The position numbers and the translations under genes were made by a program. From Brucella cytisi (lineage in GTDB: Bacteria; Pseudomonadota; Alphaproteobacteria; Rhizobiales; Rhizobiaceae), in the NCBI GenBank assembly GCA_012103075.1, contig JAAVLQ010000001.1, positions 1,860,001-1,924,000 of the forward strand: a DNA stretch of 64,000 bases, in the 5' to 3' direction. Numbering within the stretch: position 1 is the stretch's first letter; every line of letters starts with the position of its first letter. This document shows positions 41,694-51,745 of the stretch, in pieces. The notes below the pieces were generated by a model. It did no database searches, was not told where the DNA came from, and worked only from the letters and a program-made list of their open reading frames with translations.

Positions 41694-43148
41694 TCAGGCC
41701 TGTTCTTTAGCAGTTTTTGTGAAATCGACCGTCGGCTCTTCGGCTTCCGCCGGCTGCGTCAGGTCTTCCATGGACCGACCATAGGTTTCCGGTCCAAGCT
41801 GGATGCAGAATGCGAAGATGGCATACATCGATGCGGCAAGGCCGAAGACACCAAGCATTCCGTATGTGTCGAACAAGGCACCCGCAATCGTCGGCACGAA
41901 GGATCCGGCAGCCGAACCGCTCGCGAGGATGAGTGCCACACCGAAGCCACGGATACGGGTCGGATAGAGTTCCGGCGCGTAAATCCAGATCGACGTGTTG
42001 AGCAACAGGACGAAGAACTGGAACAACGCTCCGAAAAACAGCACCAGATAGATATTCGTGCCAAGATAGATGATCGAAAGCGCTGCAGCACAGGCGCAGA
42101 CCGCACCCGGGCTGAGAACTTTCTTGCGCGGAAAGTAATAGCCGAATGCCGATGCTGCAATGGCACCGAGCACGCTGCCGCTCTGGATGATCATGCTGTA
42201 AAGAAGGCTGCCCGAAAGCGTGTAGCCCATCGAAACGAAAATCATTGGCATGAGCGTCAGGACGGAAAGCTGTGCGCCGTAGCTCATCAGGATCGCGATC
42301 GCCACAGGGACGGTGCGGCCAAGATAAGGCGCACGGAACAGTTCCCTCCAATTGCCCTTGACAGGCTTGGTGTCACTGTTTTCCGACTTGGACAGATATT
42401 CAGTGACTTTCAGGTTCTTGGGCCGGAGTGATCCAGACGCCAGAATGGAAAGTACCTTGTTTGCTTCGTCGATCTTGCCTTGCGAGGCCAGAAAACGCGG
42501 TGTTTCCGGCACGTAACGGCGAAAGAAAACAACGAGGAAAGCGGGGATCGCCAGAACGGCGAAGAGCCAGCGCCAGTTGTCGTCGCCCGGAAAGAGCGTG
42601 AAAACCAGCAGGCCGAAAGCCGGGGCGAGGAAGTTGCCGAAACCGCCTGCGCCGACATTGACGAGACCAGCTGCAGTTCCACGGAACTTCGGCGAACAGA
42701 ATTCGGCAAGCATCGTAACGGCAGTCGAAATTTCGCCGCCGACACCAAAGCCAACGATGGCGCGTGCGAGACAGAGCCAGCCGAAGCTCGGTGCGAGCGC
42801 ACAAAGTGCGGAACCGACGGTGAAGAGAAGAAGATTGATCGTCAGCATGACACGGCGGCCGTACCGGTCGCCAAGAATGCCGGACAAGAGACGGCCAATG
42901 GCCGCGCTTGCGAAAGTGATGGTATTGAGGAAGCCGATATCGGCGCCCGACAGCCCCCATTGTTCGCGAAGGACCGGCCCGACGAGGCCAATCGTGTTCT
43001 GCTCGAAACTGTCAAAGAGACAGCCGATCAGGATCAGCGCGAGAATCTGCTTGTGCGCAGTGGTCACGCCGATATTTCCCAATGCATTTTCCATCTGCTT
43101 GATGGCCGGTGACGTCGCACCGGATTGTATCATTTGTTCCCCTGCCAT
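41694..43148 (-). CDS. MFS transporter, SV2/aromatic-acid:H+ symporter-like
   Basis: 484 residues, intact, with 12 predicted membrane segments. Loop 2-3 signature GDRYGRR is at residues 93-99, repeated loosely as YFPRKK in the second half. D46 in GCLFDSFEQ and ETPRFLASQGK after segment 6 are typical of the SV2/sugar and aromatic-acid symporter group. It leads the MFS-racemase operon and is divergent from an RpiR regulator, with a TGAAA-N6-TTTCA site 30 bases before its start. Confidence 0.87.
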   Translation of the reverse strand: MAGEQMIQSGATSPAIKQMENALGNIGVTTAHKQILALILIGCLFDSFEQNTIGLVGPVLREQWGLSGADIGFLNTITFASAAIGRLLSGILGDRYGRRVMLTINLLLFTVGSALCALAPSFGWLCLARAIVGFGVGGEISTAVTMLAEFCSPKFRGTAAGLVNVGAGGFGNFLAPAFGLLVFTLFPGDDNWRWLFAVLAIPAFLVVFFRRYVPETPRFLASQGKIDEANKVLSILASGSLRPKNLKVTEYLSKSENSDTKPVKGNWRELFRAPYLGRTVPVAIAILMSYGAQLSVLTLMPMIFVSMGYTLSGSLLYSMIIQSGSVLGAIAASAFGYYFPRKKVLSPGAVCACAAALSIIYLGTNIYLVLFFGALFQFFVLLLNTSIWIYAPELYPTRIRGFGVALILASGSAAGSFVPTIAGALFDTYGMLGVFGLAASMYAIFAFCIQLGPETYGRSMEDLTQPAEAEEPTVDFTKTAKEQA

Positions 43149-43178
43149 AACGGTCCAACTCCCATGATATTAGCCGTA

Positions 43179-43194
43179 TGAAATTATTTTTTCA
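43179..43194. promoter_or_regulatory. RpiR operator candidate 1, before the MFS gene
   Basis: TGAAA-N6-TTTCA inverted repeat, extended to ATGAAA-N6-TTTCAT, 30 bases upstream of the MFS start codon. The same motif with the same spacing is at 43327. Confidence 0.55.
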
Positions 43195-43326
43195 TAATCA
43201 AACATCAGAAAATCAATTTTTACAAGAAATTTTTTTTTATCGTTTATTTTCAGATAGATAATCTGCTCAAAGCTTAGGCGAAAAAAGATGCAAAAATAGT
43301 CAAAAGCTGCTAATAGTTAGGCAATC

Positions 43327-43342
43327 TGAAAATATGATTTCA
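43327..43342. promoter_or_regulatory. RpiR operator candidate 2, before the RpiR gene
   Basis: TGAAA-N6-TTTCA, 11 bases before the RpiR start. The two copies mark both ends of the divergent promoter region and suggest autoregulation. Confidence 0.55.
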
Positions 43343-43353
43343 TCAGGCGGCAC

Positions 43354-44198
43354 ATGAAACCCACCGAAAAGTCCTTTCTGACCCGCGTAAGAGACGTTAT
43401 GGACGAACTGCCGCCAGCCGAAAAAAAAGGCTGGGTGAATTCGTATGTGATTTTCCGGGGGAACTGGCGAGCTATTCGGCGTCGGAACTGGCAGCTCTCG
43501 CCCATGTTTCCAACGCGACCGTGACGCGTTTCGTACAGCGCCTCGGTTATGACACCTATGAAGAATCCCGACGCCATGCCCGTGAGGAAAAACAGACGGG
43601 ATCTCGTCTGTTTCTGTCGAGTGTTACCGATGCGGAGAGCGGCCAATCCCTGTCGTCGCATGTCGGTCAGGGCATCGCCAATCTGGAAAAGACCTTTCTT
43701 TCCATACGCGAAACACAGATCGATGCCGTTGTGGAAGCAATGCTCGGCGCACGCAAGACATGGGTATTCGGCTTTCGCAGCAGCCAGCCTTTTGCGGCCT
43801 ATCTGCAATGGCAGATGATACAGGTGGTGGACAATATCGTTGCGGTTCCCGGACCGGGCCAGACACTTGGCGAATATATTGCCAGCATCAGCCCCGACGA
43901 TATGGTCATCGTCTTCGCGCTTCGCCGCCGTATTGCAAAAATGGACGACATCCTTGCCGCCATCGAAAAGCGTGGTGCGAAACTTCTCTACATCACCGAT
44001 GAAGGCGCGCCGTTCCGGGCTTCCGCGCAATGGCATTTTCATTGCCAGACACTGGCGCCCGGCCCGTTGTTCAATCACGTTGCGGTCATGGCGCTCTGCC
44101 ATTTATTGACCACGCGGGCCATTGAAAAAGCAGGCGCTTCCGGACGAAAGCGCCTGCGTGATATCGAAGCCTCCGGCGACCTGCTCGAAGAGCTGTAA
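43354..44198 (+). CDS. MurR/RpiR-family regulator (frame broken once)
   Basis: About 281 residues. N-terminal HTH_6 domain (ELASYSASELAALAHVSNAT, then VTRFVQRLGYDTYEE) and C-terminal SIS domain (AMLGARKTWVFGFRSSQPFA, SPDDMVIVFALRRRIAKMDD, GAKLLYITDEGAP). SIS domains in this family bind phosphosugars, yet the neighbouring genes look like acid or amino-compound metabolism, as in several alphaproteobacterial RpiR proteins. A break near 43432 (in an A/G run) cuts the first 25 residues. Divergent from the MFS-racemase operon. Confidence 0.85.
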
Positions 44199-44203
44199 AC
44201 CGG

Positions 44204-45224
44204 TTATTTTACAGGCGGCGCATACATGAGCCCGCCCTTGTTCCACAGAGCATTGATGCCGCGGTCGATCTTGAGCAGGCTGCCCTTGCCGATGGTGCGT
44301 TCAAACATTTCGCCATAATTGCCGATCTTGGAGACGACATTATAGGCCCATTTCGGCTCAAGGCCGAGCTGTTGGCCGCTATCGCCTTCCGATCCGAGGA
44401 AACGGCGCACGTCCGGCTTCTTGGAGTTCAGATCCGCATCAGCGGAGGCTTGCGTAATGCCCAGTTCCTCGGCCTCAAGCATTGCAAACAGCGTCCAGCG
44501 AACGATGTTGAACCATTTATCGTCGCCCCGGCGGACGGCAGGTCCAAGCGGTTCCTTGGAAATCACTTCCGGCAGAACGGTGAAAGCATCAGGTTCGGCA
44601 AGCTTCAGACGTTGCGCATAAAGTGCGGACGCGTCGGTCGTGTAAACATCGCAGCGACCCGTTTCAAATGCTTTCAGGATGCCATCGGCAGAATCAATCA
44701 CCACCGGTTCATACTTGATACTGTTGGCGCTGAAAAAAATCAGCGGCGTTTTGTTCGGTGGTCGTGCCCTGCTCGGTGCAGACCGAAGCGCCGTCGAGCT
44801 TCAAGGCGCTATCGATACCCAGATCCTTACGGATCATGAAACCTTGACCGTCATAATAGGCGGTGCCGACGAAATGGATGCCCATGCCCGCATCACGCGA
44901 AAGCGTCCGGTGGTCTGGCGCGAAAGCAGGTCGACCGTGCCGGATTGCAACGCCGTGAAGCGTTCCTTGGTCGAAAGCGGAATGAAGCTCACCTTGTCAG
45001 GATCGCCAAAGACTGCCGCCGATACCGCACGACAGAAATCAATATCGAAGCCGGTCCATTTGCCCTGATCGTCTGGCGACGAAAAGCCTGCAACGCCCTG
45101 ACTGACGCCGCAATTGATCTTGCCGCGCTCCTTCACGGTCGAAAGCGTATCCGCCTGCGCCCCACTTTGAGCGGACATGGCAAAGCCCGCCGCCAACAAC
45201 GAACCCAAAACTATTTTTTTTCAT
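44204..45224 (-). CDS. AapJ-like amino-acid-binding periplasmic protein, orphan (frame broken three times)
   Basis: About 340 residues. Signal peptide near residues 1-25 (KIVLGSLLAAGFAMSAQSGA). SBP_bac_3 fold: VKERGKINCGVSQGVAGFSS, WTGFDIDFCRAVSAAVFGD, DLLSRQTTWTLSRDAGMGIH, GRCDVYTTDASALYAQRL and the AapJ-type C-terminus GEMFERTIGKGSLLKIDRGI. Breaks are near 45217 (extra base in a run of eight), 44915 and 44738 (T run). No aapQ, aapM or aapP gene is adjacent, so it must use membrane parts encoded elsewhere. Confidence 0.85.
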
Positions 45225-45340
45225 TGTTCCTCCTCCCAGAGTTTCAGGCCAGAGTTTCGGCCCAGAATTTCGAAAAAGCCGATCCATTGCCCGGCAGCAC
45301 GCCGCCGGGCTTGTTGTTTGTTCAGTTATCCGACTACGAA

Positions 45341-48300
45341 CTACTTCAGTGCAGCCGCGAAGCTGTCCTCCAGAACGCTCAGCAGATGATCGGCATTGGC
45401 ACGTGTGAAGATCATCGGCGGGCGCATTTTCAGGACATTGTCGAACGGACCTTCAGTCCCCATCAGAATGCCGCGTTCGCGCGCGCCATCATTGATCTTC
45501 TTGGCCAGAGCCGTTGCCGGTTCCTTGGTCTTGCGATCCGTGACCAGCTCGATACCGAGGAACAGCCCCTGCCCGCGCACGTCGCCGATGATATCGAAGC
45601 GCTTCTGCATCGAGCGGAACCCGTCTATGAGATAGTTGCCGATATCAAGCGCGTTGCGGCGCAGATCGTTGCGCTCAATGACATCCAGCACTGCCAGACC
45701 TGCCGCGCAGGAAACCGGATTGCCACCAAACGTGTTGAAATATTCCATGCCATTGTTGAAGCTGCTGGCTATTTCACGGGTCGTTACCACTGCCGACATC
45801 GGATGGCCGTTGCCGATAGGCTTGCCCATGGTGACGATATCCGGCACCACATCCTGCATTTCGAACGCCCACCAGTGGCTGCCGACACGACCGAAGCCAA
45901 CCTGCACCTCATCCGCGATGCAGACACCACCAGCCGCCCGCACCATCTTGTAGACTTCCTGCAGATAGCCTTCCGGCAGGAAGACCTGACCGGCGACGCT
46001 CGGGATCGACTCGGCAATGAAATAAGCCGGGCCGCGTCCAAGGCTTTTGATGGCCTCGATCTGCTCGGCAATACTTTCAGCAAAGCGCTTGCCATGTTCT
46101 GCCAGCGGCCAATTTTCCGGCGCGCGGTAGCTGTCAGGGATGACGGCCTCAAACACGTGATCCGGACGTCCTTTGCCGCCCTTGCGCTTGTATTTATAGG
46201 GACTGAGATCGATCAACTCCTGCGTTGTGCCGTGATAGGCCCAGTCGAGCACCAGCGCGTCGCGCTGGCCCGAATGCGCGCGTGCCATGCGCAGCGCCAG
46301 ACTGTTCGCTTCGCTGCCCGAGCAGGCAAACGAGGCCACCGTCAAACCTTCCGGCAAAGTCGCCGTCAGGCGCTCCGCATAGGAAACGATGTTGTCGTGC
46401 AGATAGCGCGTATTGGTGTTGAGGATTGCGGCCTGTCTGGCAATCGCCTCCACCACCTGCGGATGAGCGTGGCCGAGATGGCAGACATTGTTGAAGCAAT
46501 CGAGATAGGCGCGGCCCCGATTGTCGATCAGCCATGCGCCTTCACCGCGCACGAACTTGATCGGCTCGGAATAGGAGACGGAGAGGTTCGGCAGCAGAAT
46601 ATCCTTGCGGGCGCTGACGATCTCGGCGCGCGTGCGACCGGTCTGGTGGAAGGCTTCTGCCGGAATATCGGCAAGGACTGCGGCATCCGGGAAGATATCG
46701 GCCCAGACATCAAGATAGGCATGTTCGCCGACGCCCAGAATTTCCGCTGCCGTGAGGCCGGTATCGGTCGAAATCTGGAAATGGAGATGCGGCGTCCAGC
46801 CACCATTCTCGTGCATGTCGCCCATCTGGCCGACGAGATCACCGGCGGCCAGTTTCTGCCCCGGCTTCAGGCGGGACACAGCCTCATGCGCCATATGGCC
46901 CCAGAGCGTGATGAAAGGCGGGCAGCCTTCCGGCTGATGTTCCAGCGCAATCAGGCCGCCATAGCCAAGTGGCGCGGTCTCGATCTCGACGCTTTTCACA
47001 GTAGCTGCAAGCGGCGTGTAGACGGGCGTGCCTGCAGGCATGAACAGGTCAAGGCCCAGATGGTGGACACGCCGCTCGCCTTCGACAAAGCGTGAACGAA
47101 ACGCCTCATCGGTATAGACAGTACGCTTTTCGCCCCATGGACCGATGCCGAGCTGCACATGGTTGCGGGCGCAGAAATCGTCCCACCGTGCGGTGGCTTC
47201 CTTTGGGCGCTGCCCGGCAGAATCGACCGTCATCACATGGGCCGGGTCGCCATAGGGCACCAGCGCCTTGGTCATGGTCGCCGGATGCGGGCGAACGATG
47301 GGGGCGAGGTTCTTTCGGTTGGCATTGATCCATTCACGCACCGCACCAGCACCGTCTACAGCATCGAAACCGCATGCCTTGCGCAGGATGGCGGTGGCGA
47401 AGCGCGGGTTCATGGCATCAAGCTTGTGCAGAAGCCGCCATGCAGGCGCTTCGCTGATCGCAAGATAAGGATTATCGCCGGTCTTTTCGCGGCGCGAAGC
47501 CGACAGCGTGACGCTGGTGACGAGACGCATCGCAATCAGATCGAATACGAGATCGATTTCCTGCGGCAAAAGCGGATATTTCGCATGGAACCCGGCAGCG
47601 AGGGCTGCGGCTGCACCAATCGGGTCGTCCATATCCAGAATGGAATAGGCAGCGGCAATCGCCACTTCGGCAACCAGAACGGTGTGAACCGCATCGCCAA
47701 AATCGATCAGCCCGGCAATACGTTCATTATCCTGCGGATCAACCAGCACATTCCAGTCATTGGCATCGCTATGGATCACCTGTGCACGCTGGAGCGGCAG
47801 CTTCGGCGCGATATCGCGCTCGAAACGGACAAGGAAGCGCTCGACGACGGCGCGGTCTTCCGGCTTGTCGATGAAATGCAGACGGTCACGCGCCCGTCCG
47901 GCGTGGCGCACATCCCAGTCAAAATCGCGCAAGGCACCCGGATGGATGAAGCCCTGCAAGGCGCGGTCCAGCTGCCCCAGCGCACCGCCCAGATTGTGCA
48001 TCAGCGCCTTGGTGCGCTTGACCTCGGCCAACGGCGTGCCCGGCAGCCAGCTTGCCACCCGCAGCGCATGGGGCTTGCCCTTTTCCTTTTCGATAGAGGC
48101 CAGCACCTCACCCGACAGGCTCGCCTTCAGGCGCGGCACGGCAAGCACCGGATCAGCCTTGGCCAGATGCTGCAGGAGCGCTGTCTGGAATTCGCTTTCA
48201 ACGCGCGGTTCACTGGCATTCACGACTTTCAGAATCCAGTCTCCCGATCCATTGCCCGTCTTCAGTCGGAAATTGCGATCACGCTCGCTGTCGAGCGGCG

Positions 48301-48391
48301 AGGCACTCGCCGTCACGCCGAAATGAAGCTGGGCCAGCACTTCAGCCTCTTGCGGAGAAAAATCGGGGGCGGGATGCGAAATATCGGTCAT
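45341..48391 (-). CDS. Three-domain fusion: aminoglycoside/hydroxylysine-kinase-like, M23 peptidase-like, class III aminotransferase/phospho-lyase
   Basis: 1016 residues in one unbroken frame. Residues about 30-310 are an APH/choline-kinase fold with the Brenner motif HSDANDWN at 207-214 and LIDFGD ending at 233. Residues about 430-545 are LytM/M23-like with H444, D448 and HLHF at 535-538, so the zinc ligands are retained. Residues about 600-1016 are class III PLP aminotransferase ([42 protein letters not shown]). Kinase-plus-AGXT2L-like fusions were the clue to mammalian hydroxylysine kinase and phospho-lyases, so phosphorylation followed by ammonia-phosphate elimination on an amino alcohol is plausible. 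The M23 module has no clear role and no signal peptide is present. Divergent from an Lrp gene. Confidence 0.9.
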   Translation of the reverse strand: MTDISHPAPDFSPQEAEVLAQLHFGVTASASPLDSERDRNFRLKTGNGSGDWILKVVNASEPRVESEFQTALLQHLAKADPVLAVPRLKASLSGEVLASIEKEKGKPHALRVASWLPGTPLAEVKRTKALMHNLGGALGQLDRALQGFIHPGALRDFDWDVRHAGRARDRLHFIDKPEDRAVVERFLVRFERDIAPKLPLQRAQVIHSDANDWNVLVDPQDNERIAGLIDFGDAVHTVLVAEVAIAAAYSILDMDDPIGAAAALAAGFHAKYPLLPQEIDLVFDLIAMRLVTSVTLSASRREKTGDNPYLAISEAPAWRLLHKLDAMNPRFATAILRKACGFDAVDGAGAVREWINANRKNLAPIVRPHPATMTKALVPYGDPAHVMTVDSAGQRPKEATARWDDFCARNHVQLGIGPWGEKRTVYTDEAFRSRFVEGERRVHHLGLDLFMPAGTPVYTPLAATVKSVEIETAPLGYGGLIALEHQPEGCPPFITLWGHMAHEAVSRLKPGQKLAAGDLVGQMGDMHENGGWTPHLHFQISTDTGLTAAEILGVGEHAYLDVWADIFPDAAVLADIPAEAFHQTGRTRAEIVSARKDILLPNLSVSYSEPIKFVRGEGAWLIDNRGRAYLDCFNNVCHLGHAHPQVVEAIARQAAILNTNTRYLHDNIVSYAERLTATLPEGLTVASFACSGSEANSLALRMARAHSGQRDALVLDWAYHGTTQELIDLSPYKYKRKGGKGRPDHVFEAVIPDSYRAPENWPLAEHGKRFAESIAEQIEAIKSLGRGPAYFIAESIPSVAGQVFLPEGYLQEVYKMVRAAGGVCIADEVQVGFGRVGSHWWAFEMQDVVPDIVTMGKPIGNGHPMSAVVTTREIASSFNNGMEYFNTFGGNPVSCAAGLAVLDVIERNDLRRNALDIGNYLIDGFRSMQKRFDIIGDVRGQGLFLGIELVTDRKTKEPATALAKKINDGARERGILMGTEGPFDNVLKMRPPMIFTRANADHLLSVLEDSFAAALK

Positions 48392-48540
48392 GGGAGGCGC
48401 TTCACGGGTTGAATATGAATGGGAAGTAACAGGATGAGCTTGGCATGTCCGCGATTTTCAGGCATCAGACAAGGCGTCGGTCAGACCGGCACTTTGCCGG
48501 AATGGACCGGCACATTTACGATAATACGAAAGAACCGACC

Positions 48541-48981
48541 ATGCGGGAACTGGATGCGAAGGATCGCGAGATATTGGCCATTCTCTCCAAGGAAGCGCGC
48601 ATTCCGCTGAAAACCTGGCGGGACGCATCGGTCTTTCGCGCAGTGCAACCGGAGAGCGTGTCGCCAATCTTGAGAAAAAATGGCGTCATTCGCGGTTACA
48701 GGGCAGACATCGGCCAGATCGACAGGAACGTCATCCGCGCCATGATTCTGGTCAGCCTCAAGCGTACACCGGCGCTTGGCCTTCTCGATGAGTTGGCGCG
48801 CCATGCCGAGGTGCGCCGGGTATCGTCGGTGAGTGGCCAGCTCGATTTGATCGTTGAGGTTGAAGTCCCCACCATAGACCGCCTCAACAGCCTGCGTGAT
48901 CTCATCGCCACCCATGAAACTGTAGAGGATCTCACTACCGCAATCGTGCTTCGCCGGGATATCGAGCGCGAAACCGTCTAA
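48541..48981 (+). CDS. Lrp/AsnC-family regulator (frame broken twice)
   Basis: About 147 residues from ATG 48541 (MRELDAKDREILAILSKEAR). The helix-turn-helix is in the displaced frame as LAGRIGLSRSATGERVANLE. The RAM domain follows (VRRVSSVSGQLDLIVEVEVP). Breaks are near 48616 (one C missing) and 48676 (one extra A in an A run). Divergent from the kinase-M23-aminotransferase gene, 149 bases apart, which suggests that an amino-acid ligand controls that gene. Confidence 0.85.
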   Translation: MRELDAKDREILAILSKEARIPLKTWRDASVFRAVQPESVSPILRKNGVIRGYRADIGQIDRNVIRAMILVSLKRTPALGLLDELARHAEVRRVSSVSGQLDLIVEVEVPTIDRLNSLRDLIATHETVEDLTTAIVLRRDIERETV

Positions 48982-49022
48982 AATTCAGTTATACAACTTT
49001 AGTTTGGACTATTACAATTTAA

Positions 49023-49037
49023 GGTAGACATTCTACC
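49023..49037. promoter_or_regulatory. Inverted repeat before the 29-residue peptide gene
   Basis: GGTAGA-CAT-TCTACC, a perfect 6-bp inverted repeat with a 3-base spacer, 41 bases before the small ORF start. Candidate operator; no binding protein can be assigned. Confidence 0.4.
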
Positions 49038-49078
49038 ATAAGTCGAACATAACGCCTCCGGGTTGAAAAGGAGGGGAC

Positions 49079-49168
49079 ATGAAGACGCTTAATCTATTCA
49101 TTATCGGGTTCGGCTTTACCGCACTCGTCATTACTTGCATTTTCGCCATCGGCGGCGGCACTATCTGA
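49079..49168 (+). CDS. 29-residue single-span membrane peptide
   Basis: ATG 49079 is preceded by AAAGGAGGGG at ideal spacing, one of the best ribosome sites in the window. The peptide starts MKTLNLFIIGFGFTALVITC and ends IFAIGGGTI. Almost the whole length is one hydrophobic helix (residues 5-24) after a short K-containing N-terminus. It lies between the Lrp gene and a LysR gene transcribed the other way. I know no family. The strong translation signal, membrane character and upstream palindrome support a real small protein, perhaps a modulator of a membrane complex. Confidence 0.6.
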   Translation: MKTLNLFIIGFGFTALVITCIFAIGGGTI

Positions 49169-49187
49169 TCAGTAACGAACGACAATA

Positions 49188-50102
49188 TCATGCCCTCAGC
49201 AGGGGTTCCCCGAGGAAGATTGCTGAAGATTCGCGCACAGCGCGGATCATGAAATCGCTCAGCACCCGGATTCGCGGTGCAGCCACCACATCTATGTGAC
49301 AGCTCATCCAATATTCACGCACCAGATGCATCTCGCGCGGCAGAACCGGAACCAGTTCCGGATGCCGGCTGGCGATGAAATAAGGCAGCACGCACAAGCC
49401 ATAGCCAATCTGCGTGGCGATCAGTTGCGCATGAATACTGGAACTTTGATAGGTGCAGCGCTGCCCCCGCAGGATTTCGCGCATGTAATCCGGGCCCGGC
49501 GTGAAAACCATGTCGTCGATGTAACCAATGAACGGATGCCGGGCCATGTCCTCGCGTGTCCTGATCGGCGGATGCCGCTCCAGATAATCGCGATGACCAT
49601 AGATGAAGAGCCGATAGGGCGTCAGCTTCTCGCTGTGATAGGGACCGGTACGCGGCATATGCAGCGTGATCGACAATTCCGCCTCGCGGCGCGACAGCGA
49701 CATGATCTGCTGGATCGTCACCACTTCCACGAACAGGCTCGGATAGGATTGCGCCAGCACAGGCAGACGGTCGGCAAGAAAGAAATTGCCGAAACCTTCC
49801 AGCGTCGAGAGACGCACGACACCTGACAGCGCCGCCAGATTGCCGGTAGCCTCGGTCTGGAATTTCATCGCCTCGCGCTCCATGACCTCGGCAGAGTTCA
49901 CCAGCCGTTCGCCGATGGGCGTCAGCAGATAACCGCGCGGATTGCGCTCGAAAAGCTTGGTTGCAAGGGCCTGTTCCGGGCGGTCGATCCGGCGCAGAAC
50001 AGTGACATGGCTGGTGCGCAACCGTCGCGCCGCCGTGGAGAGCTGGCCGGTGCGCGCAACCGCCAGAAAATATTGCAGATCGTCCCATGTGAACTGCCGC
50101 AT
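49188..50102 (-). CDS. LysR-family regulator
   Basis: 304 residues, intact. N-terminal winged helix (FTWDDLQYFLAVARTGQLST, AARRLRTSHVTVLRRI) with the effector-binding domain after residue 90 (VRLSTLEGFGNFFLADRLPV, YIDDMVFTPGPDYMREIL). The fold resembles the subgroup with a WDDLRYF-type N-terminus. Divergent from the Liv-type transporter operon, 423 bases apart, and its probable regulator. Confidence 0.87.
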   Translation of the reverse strand: MRQFTWDDLQYFLAVARTGQLSTAARRLRTSHVTVLRRIDRPEQALATKLFERNPRGYLLTPIGERLVNSAEVMEREAMKFQTEATGNLAALSGVVRLSTLEGFGNFFLADRLPVLAQSYPSLFVEVVTIQQIMSLSRREAELSITLHMPRTGPYHSEKLTPYRLFIYGHRDYLERHPPIRTREDMARHPFIGYIDDMVFTPGPDYMREILRGQRCTYQSSSIHAQLIATQIGYGLCVLPYFIASRHPELVPVLPREMHLVREYWMSCHIDVVAAPRIRVLSDFMIRAVRESSAIFLGEPLLRA

Positions 50103-50525
50103 GCACCCCTCCCAAACAGTTGCGGTGGCTCCTGCCTCTCTGTCTGTACGTTTTCGAACAGACAGTGTTCAAAATTGTTGTTCGTGTACGCATTTGTCAA
50201 TGCTACCGTTTCAAAAAGTAGCTCCGTCGAAAATGCCAGACAGGTTTGCGTCAGGAGCTGCAATAAAGAAAGAAACGCCCGGGGCGGAGGAACAAATCGG
50301 GCGGAAGCAGAGGGCGAACGGCACAGAGGAAAAGCCGTTTCCTGATCTCGAAAGACTGCTTCACTACAGCATTGGCCGGAAAATCGGAATCGATTTTCAG
50401 AAAGCACAATGCGTAGATTCAATAGTTTAGAGCGCCGTTTGTACGTCCGTAAGGATGCATAGCGCTCTGAAGAATGCCGTGCGGGTTTTCCGTGGCGGTT
50501 TTGGTGTTATTGGGAGGAGCACTTC
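50103..50525. promoter_or_regulatory. Divergent region between LysR and the Liv-type operon
   Basis: 423 bases without a supported gene. It should hold promoters for both directions. The first 110 bases next to LysR are AT-rich with ACAGACAGTG/TGTTC stretches. The last part carries the palindromic repeat at 50429. Open frames crossing it show no family pattern. Confidence 0.5.
50429..50468. repeat. Palindromic intergenic repeat, different subtype
   Basis: Arms AGAGCGC / GCGCTCT with an inner imperfect pair (GTACGTCC / GGATGCAT). It shares the AGAGCGC outer arm with the copy at 5391 but not the CGAAAA core. It lies in the leader of the Liv-type binding-protein gene. Confidence 0.55.
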
Positions 50526-51730
50526 ATGAAATGTCTCGCACTTGCAACGGCAGCGCTTTTCGCCGCCACGGCTATCTCGTCGGCAGCGGAAATTTCCGAC
50601 GGCAAGGTCAAGATCGGCATTCTGAACGATCAATCCGGCGTTTATGCCGATTTCGGCGGCAAATGGTCGTTCGAGGCTGCCAAGATGGCGGCTGAAGATT
50701 TCGGCGGCAAAGTGCTCGATGCGCCGATTGAGATCATCACGGCGGACCACCAGAACAAGCCGGACGTCGCCTCAAACATCGCGCGCCAGTGGTACGACAC
50801 CGAGCAGGTCGATTCCATCATGGAACTGACAACCTCGTCGGTCGGCCTCGCCGTACAGGCCCTGTCCAAGGACAAAAAGAAGATCACCATCAACACAGGT
50901 GCGGCCACATCGGAACTGACCGGCAAGCAGTGCACGCCTTATGGCTTCCATTGGGCCTATGACACCCATGCGCTTGCAGTCGGCACCGGCGGCTCGCTTG
51001 TGCAGCAGGGCGGCGATACCGGTACTTCCTCACTGCCGACTATGCTTTCGGCTATTCGCTGGAAGAGCAGACAAGCAAATTCGTCGAATCCAAGGGCGGC
51101 AAGGTTCTGGGTTCCGTGCGCCACCCGCTGGCAACCACTGATTATTCCTCCTTCCTGCTGCAGGCACAGGCCTCCGGCGCCAAGGTGGTCGGCCTTGCCA
51201 ATGCAGGTCTCGACACGTCCAACGCCATCAAGCAGGCGGCTGAATTCGGCATCGTTGCCGGTGGCCAGCGCCTCGCGGCCTTGCTCTTTACCCTGTCGGA
51301 AGTGCACGGTCTCGGCCTCGAAGCCGCTCAAGGCCTGACGCTGACCGAAGGTTTCTACTGGGATCGCGACGATGAATCGCGCGAATTCGGCAAGCGTTTC
51401 TTCGAGCGCACGGGCCGTATGCCGAACATGATCCGGGCAGGCACCTATTCCGCTGTCACCCAGTATCTGAAGGCGATCAAGGAAGCCGGGACCGACGAAA
51501 CCGAGGCCGTTGCCAAGAAGCTTCATGAAATGCCGGTCGAAGACGTCTTTGCTCGTCACGGCAAGGTCGGTGCCAACGGACGCATGATCTACGACATGTA
51601 TCTGATGGAAGTGAAGAAGCCGGATGAAAGCAAGGCGCCGTGGGATTACTATAAGGTTCTTGCAACCATTCCCGGCGATCAGGCCTACATGAAGCCGGAA
51701 GAAAGCGGCTGCCCGCTGGTAACGCAGTAA
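50526..51730 (+). CDS. Branched-chain-amino-acid-type ABC substrate-binding protein (frame broken once)
   Basis: About 401 residues. Signal peptide 1-20 (MKCLALATAALFAATAISSA). Peripla_BP_6 fold: VKIGILNDQSGVYADFGGKW, DHQNKPDVASNIARQWYD, TSSVGLAVQALSKD, and DYSSFLLQAQASGAKVVGLA after the break near 51023. Members bind leucine-type amino acids, amides, urea or aromatic acids. An operon with LivG, F, H and M homologues follows after 15 bases. The GMC oxidoreductase at the end suggests an alcohol- or choline-like substrate, but this is only context. Confidence 0.88.
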
Positions 51731-51745
51731 AAAGAGGCTGGTTGA

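Noticed and set aside
44945..47095. A 716-codon open frame on the plus strand, antisense to the orphan binding-protein gene and the three-domain gene
   Set aside because: It has no recognisable domain and mirrors the codon structure of the real minus-strand genes. High-GC coding DNA commonly leaves such antisense frames open.
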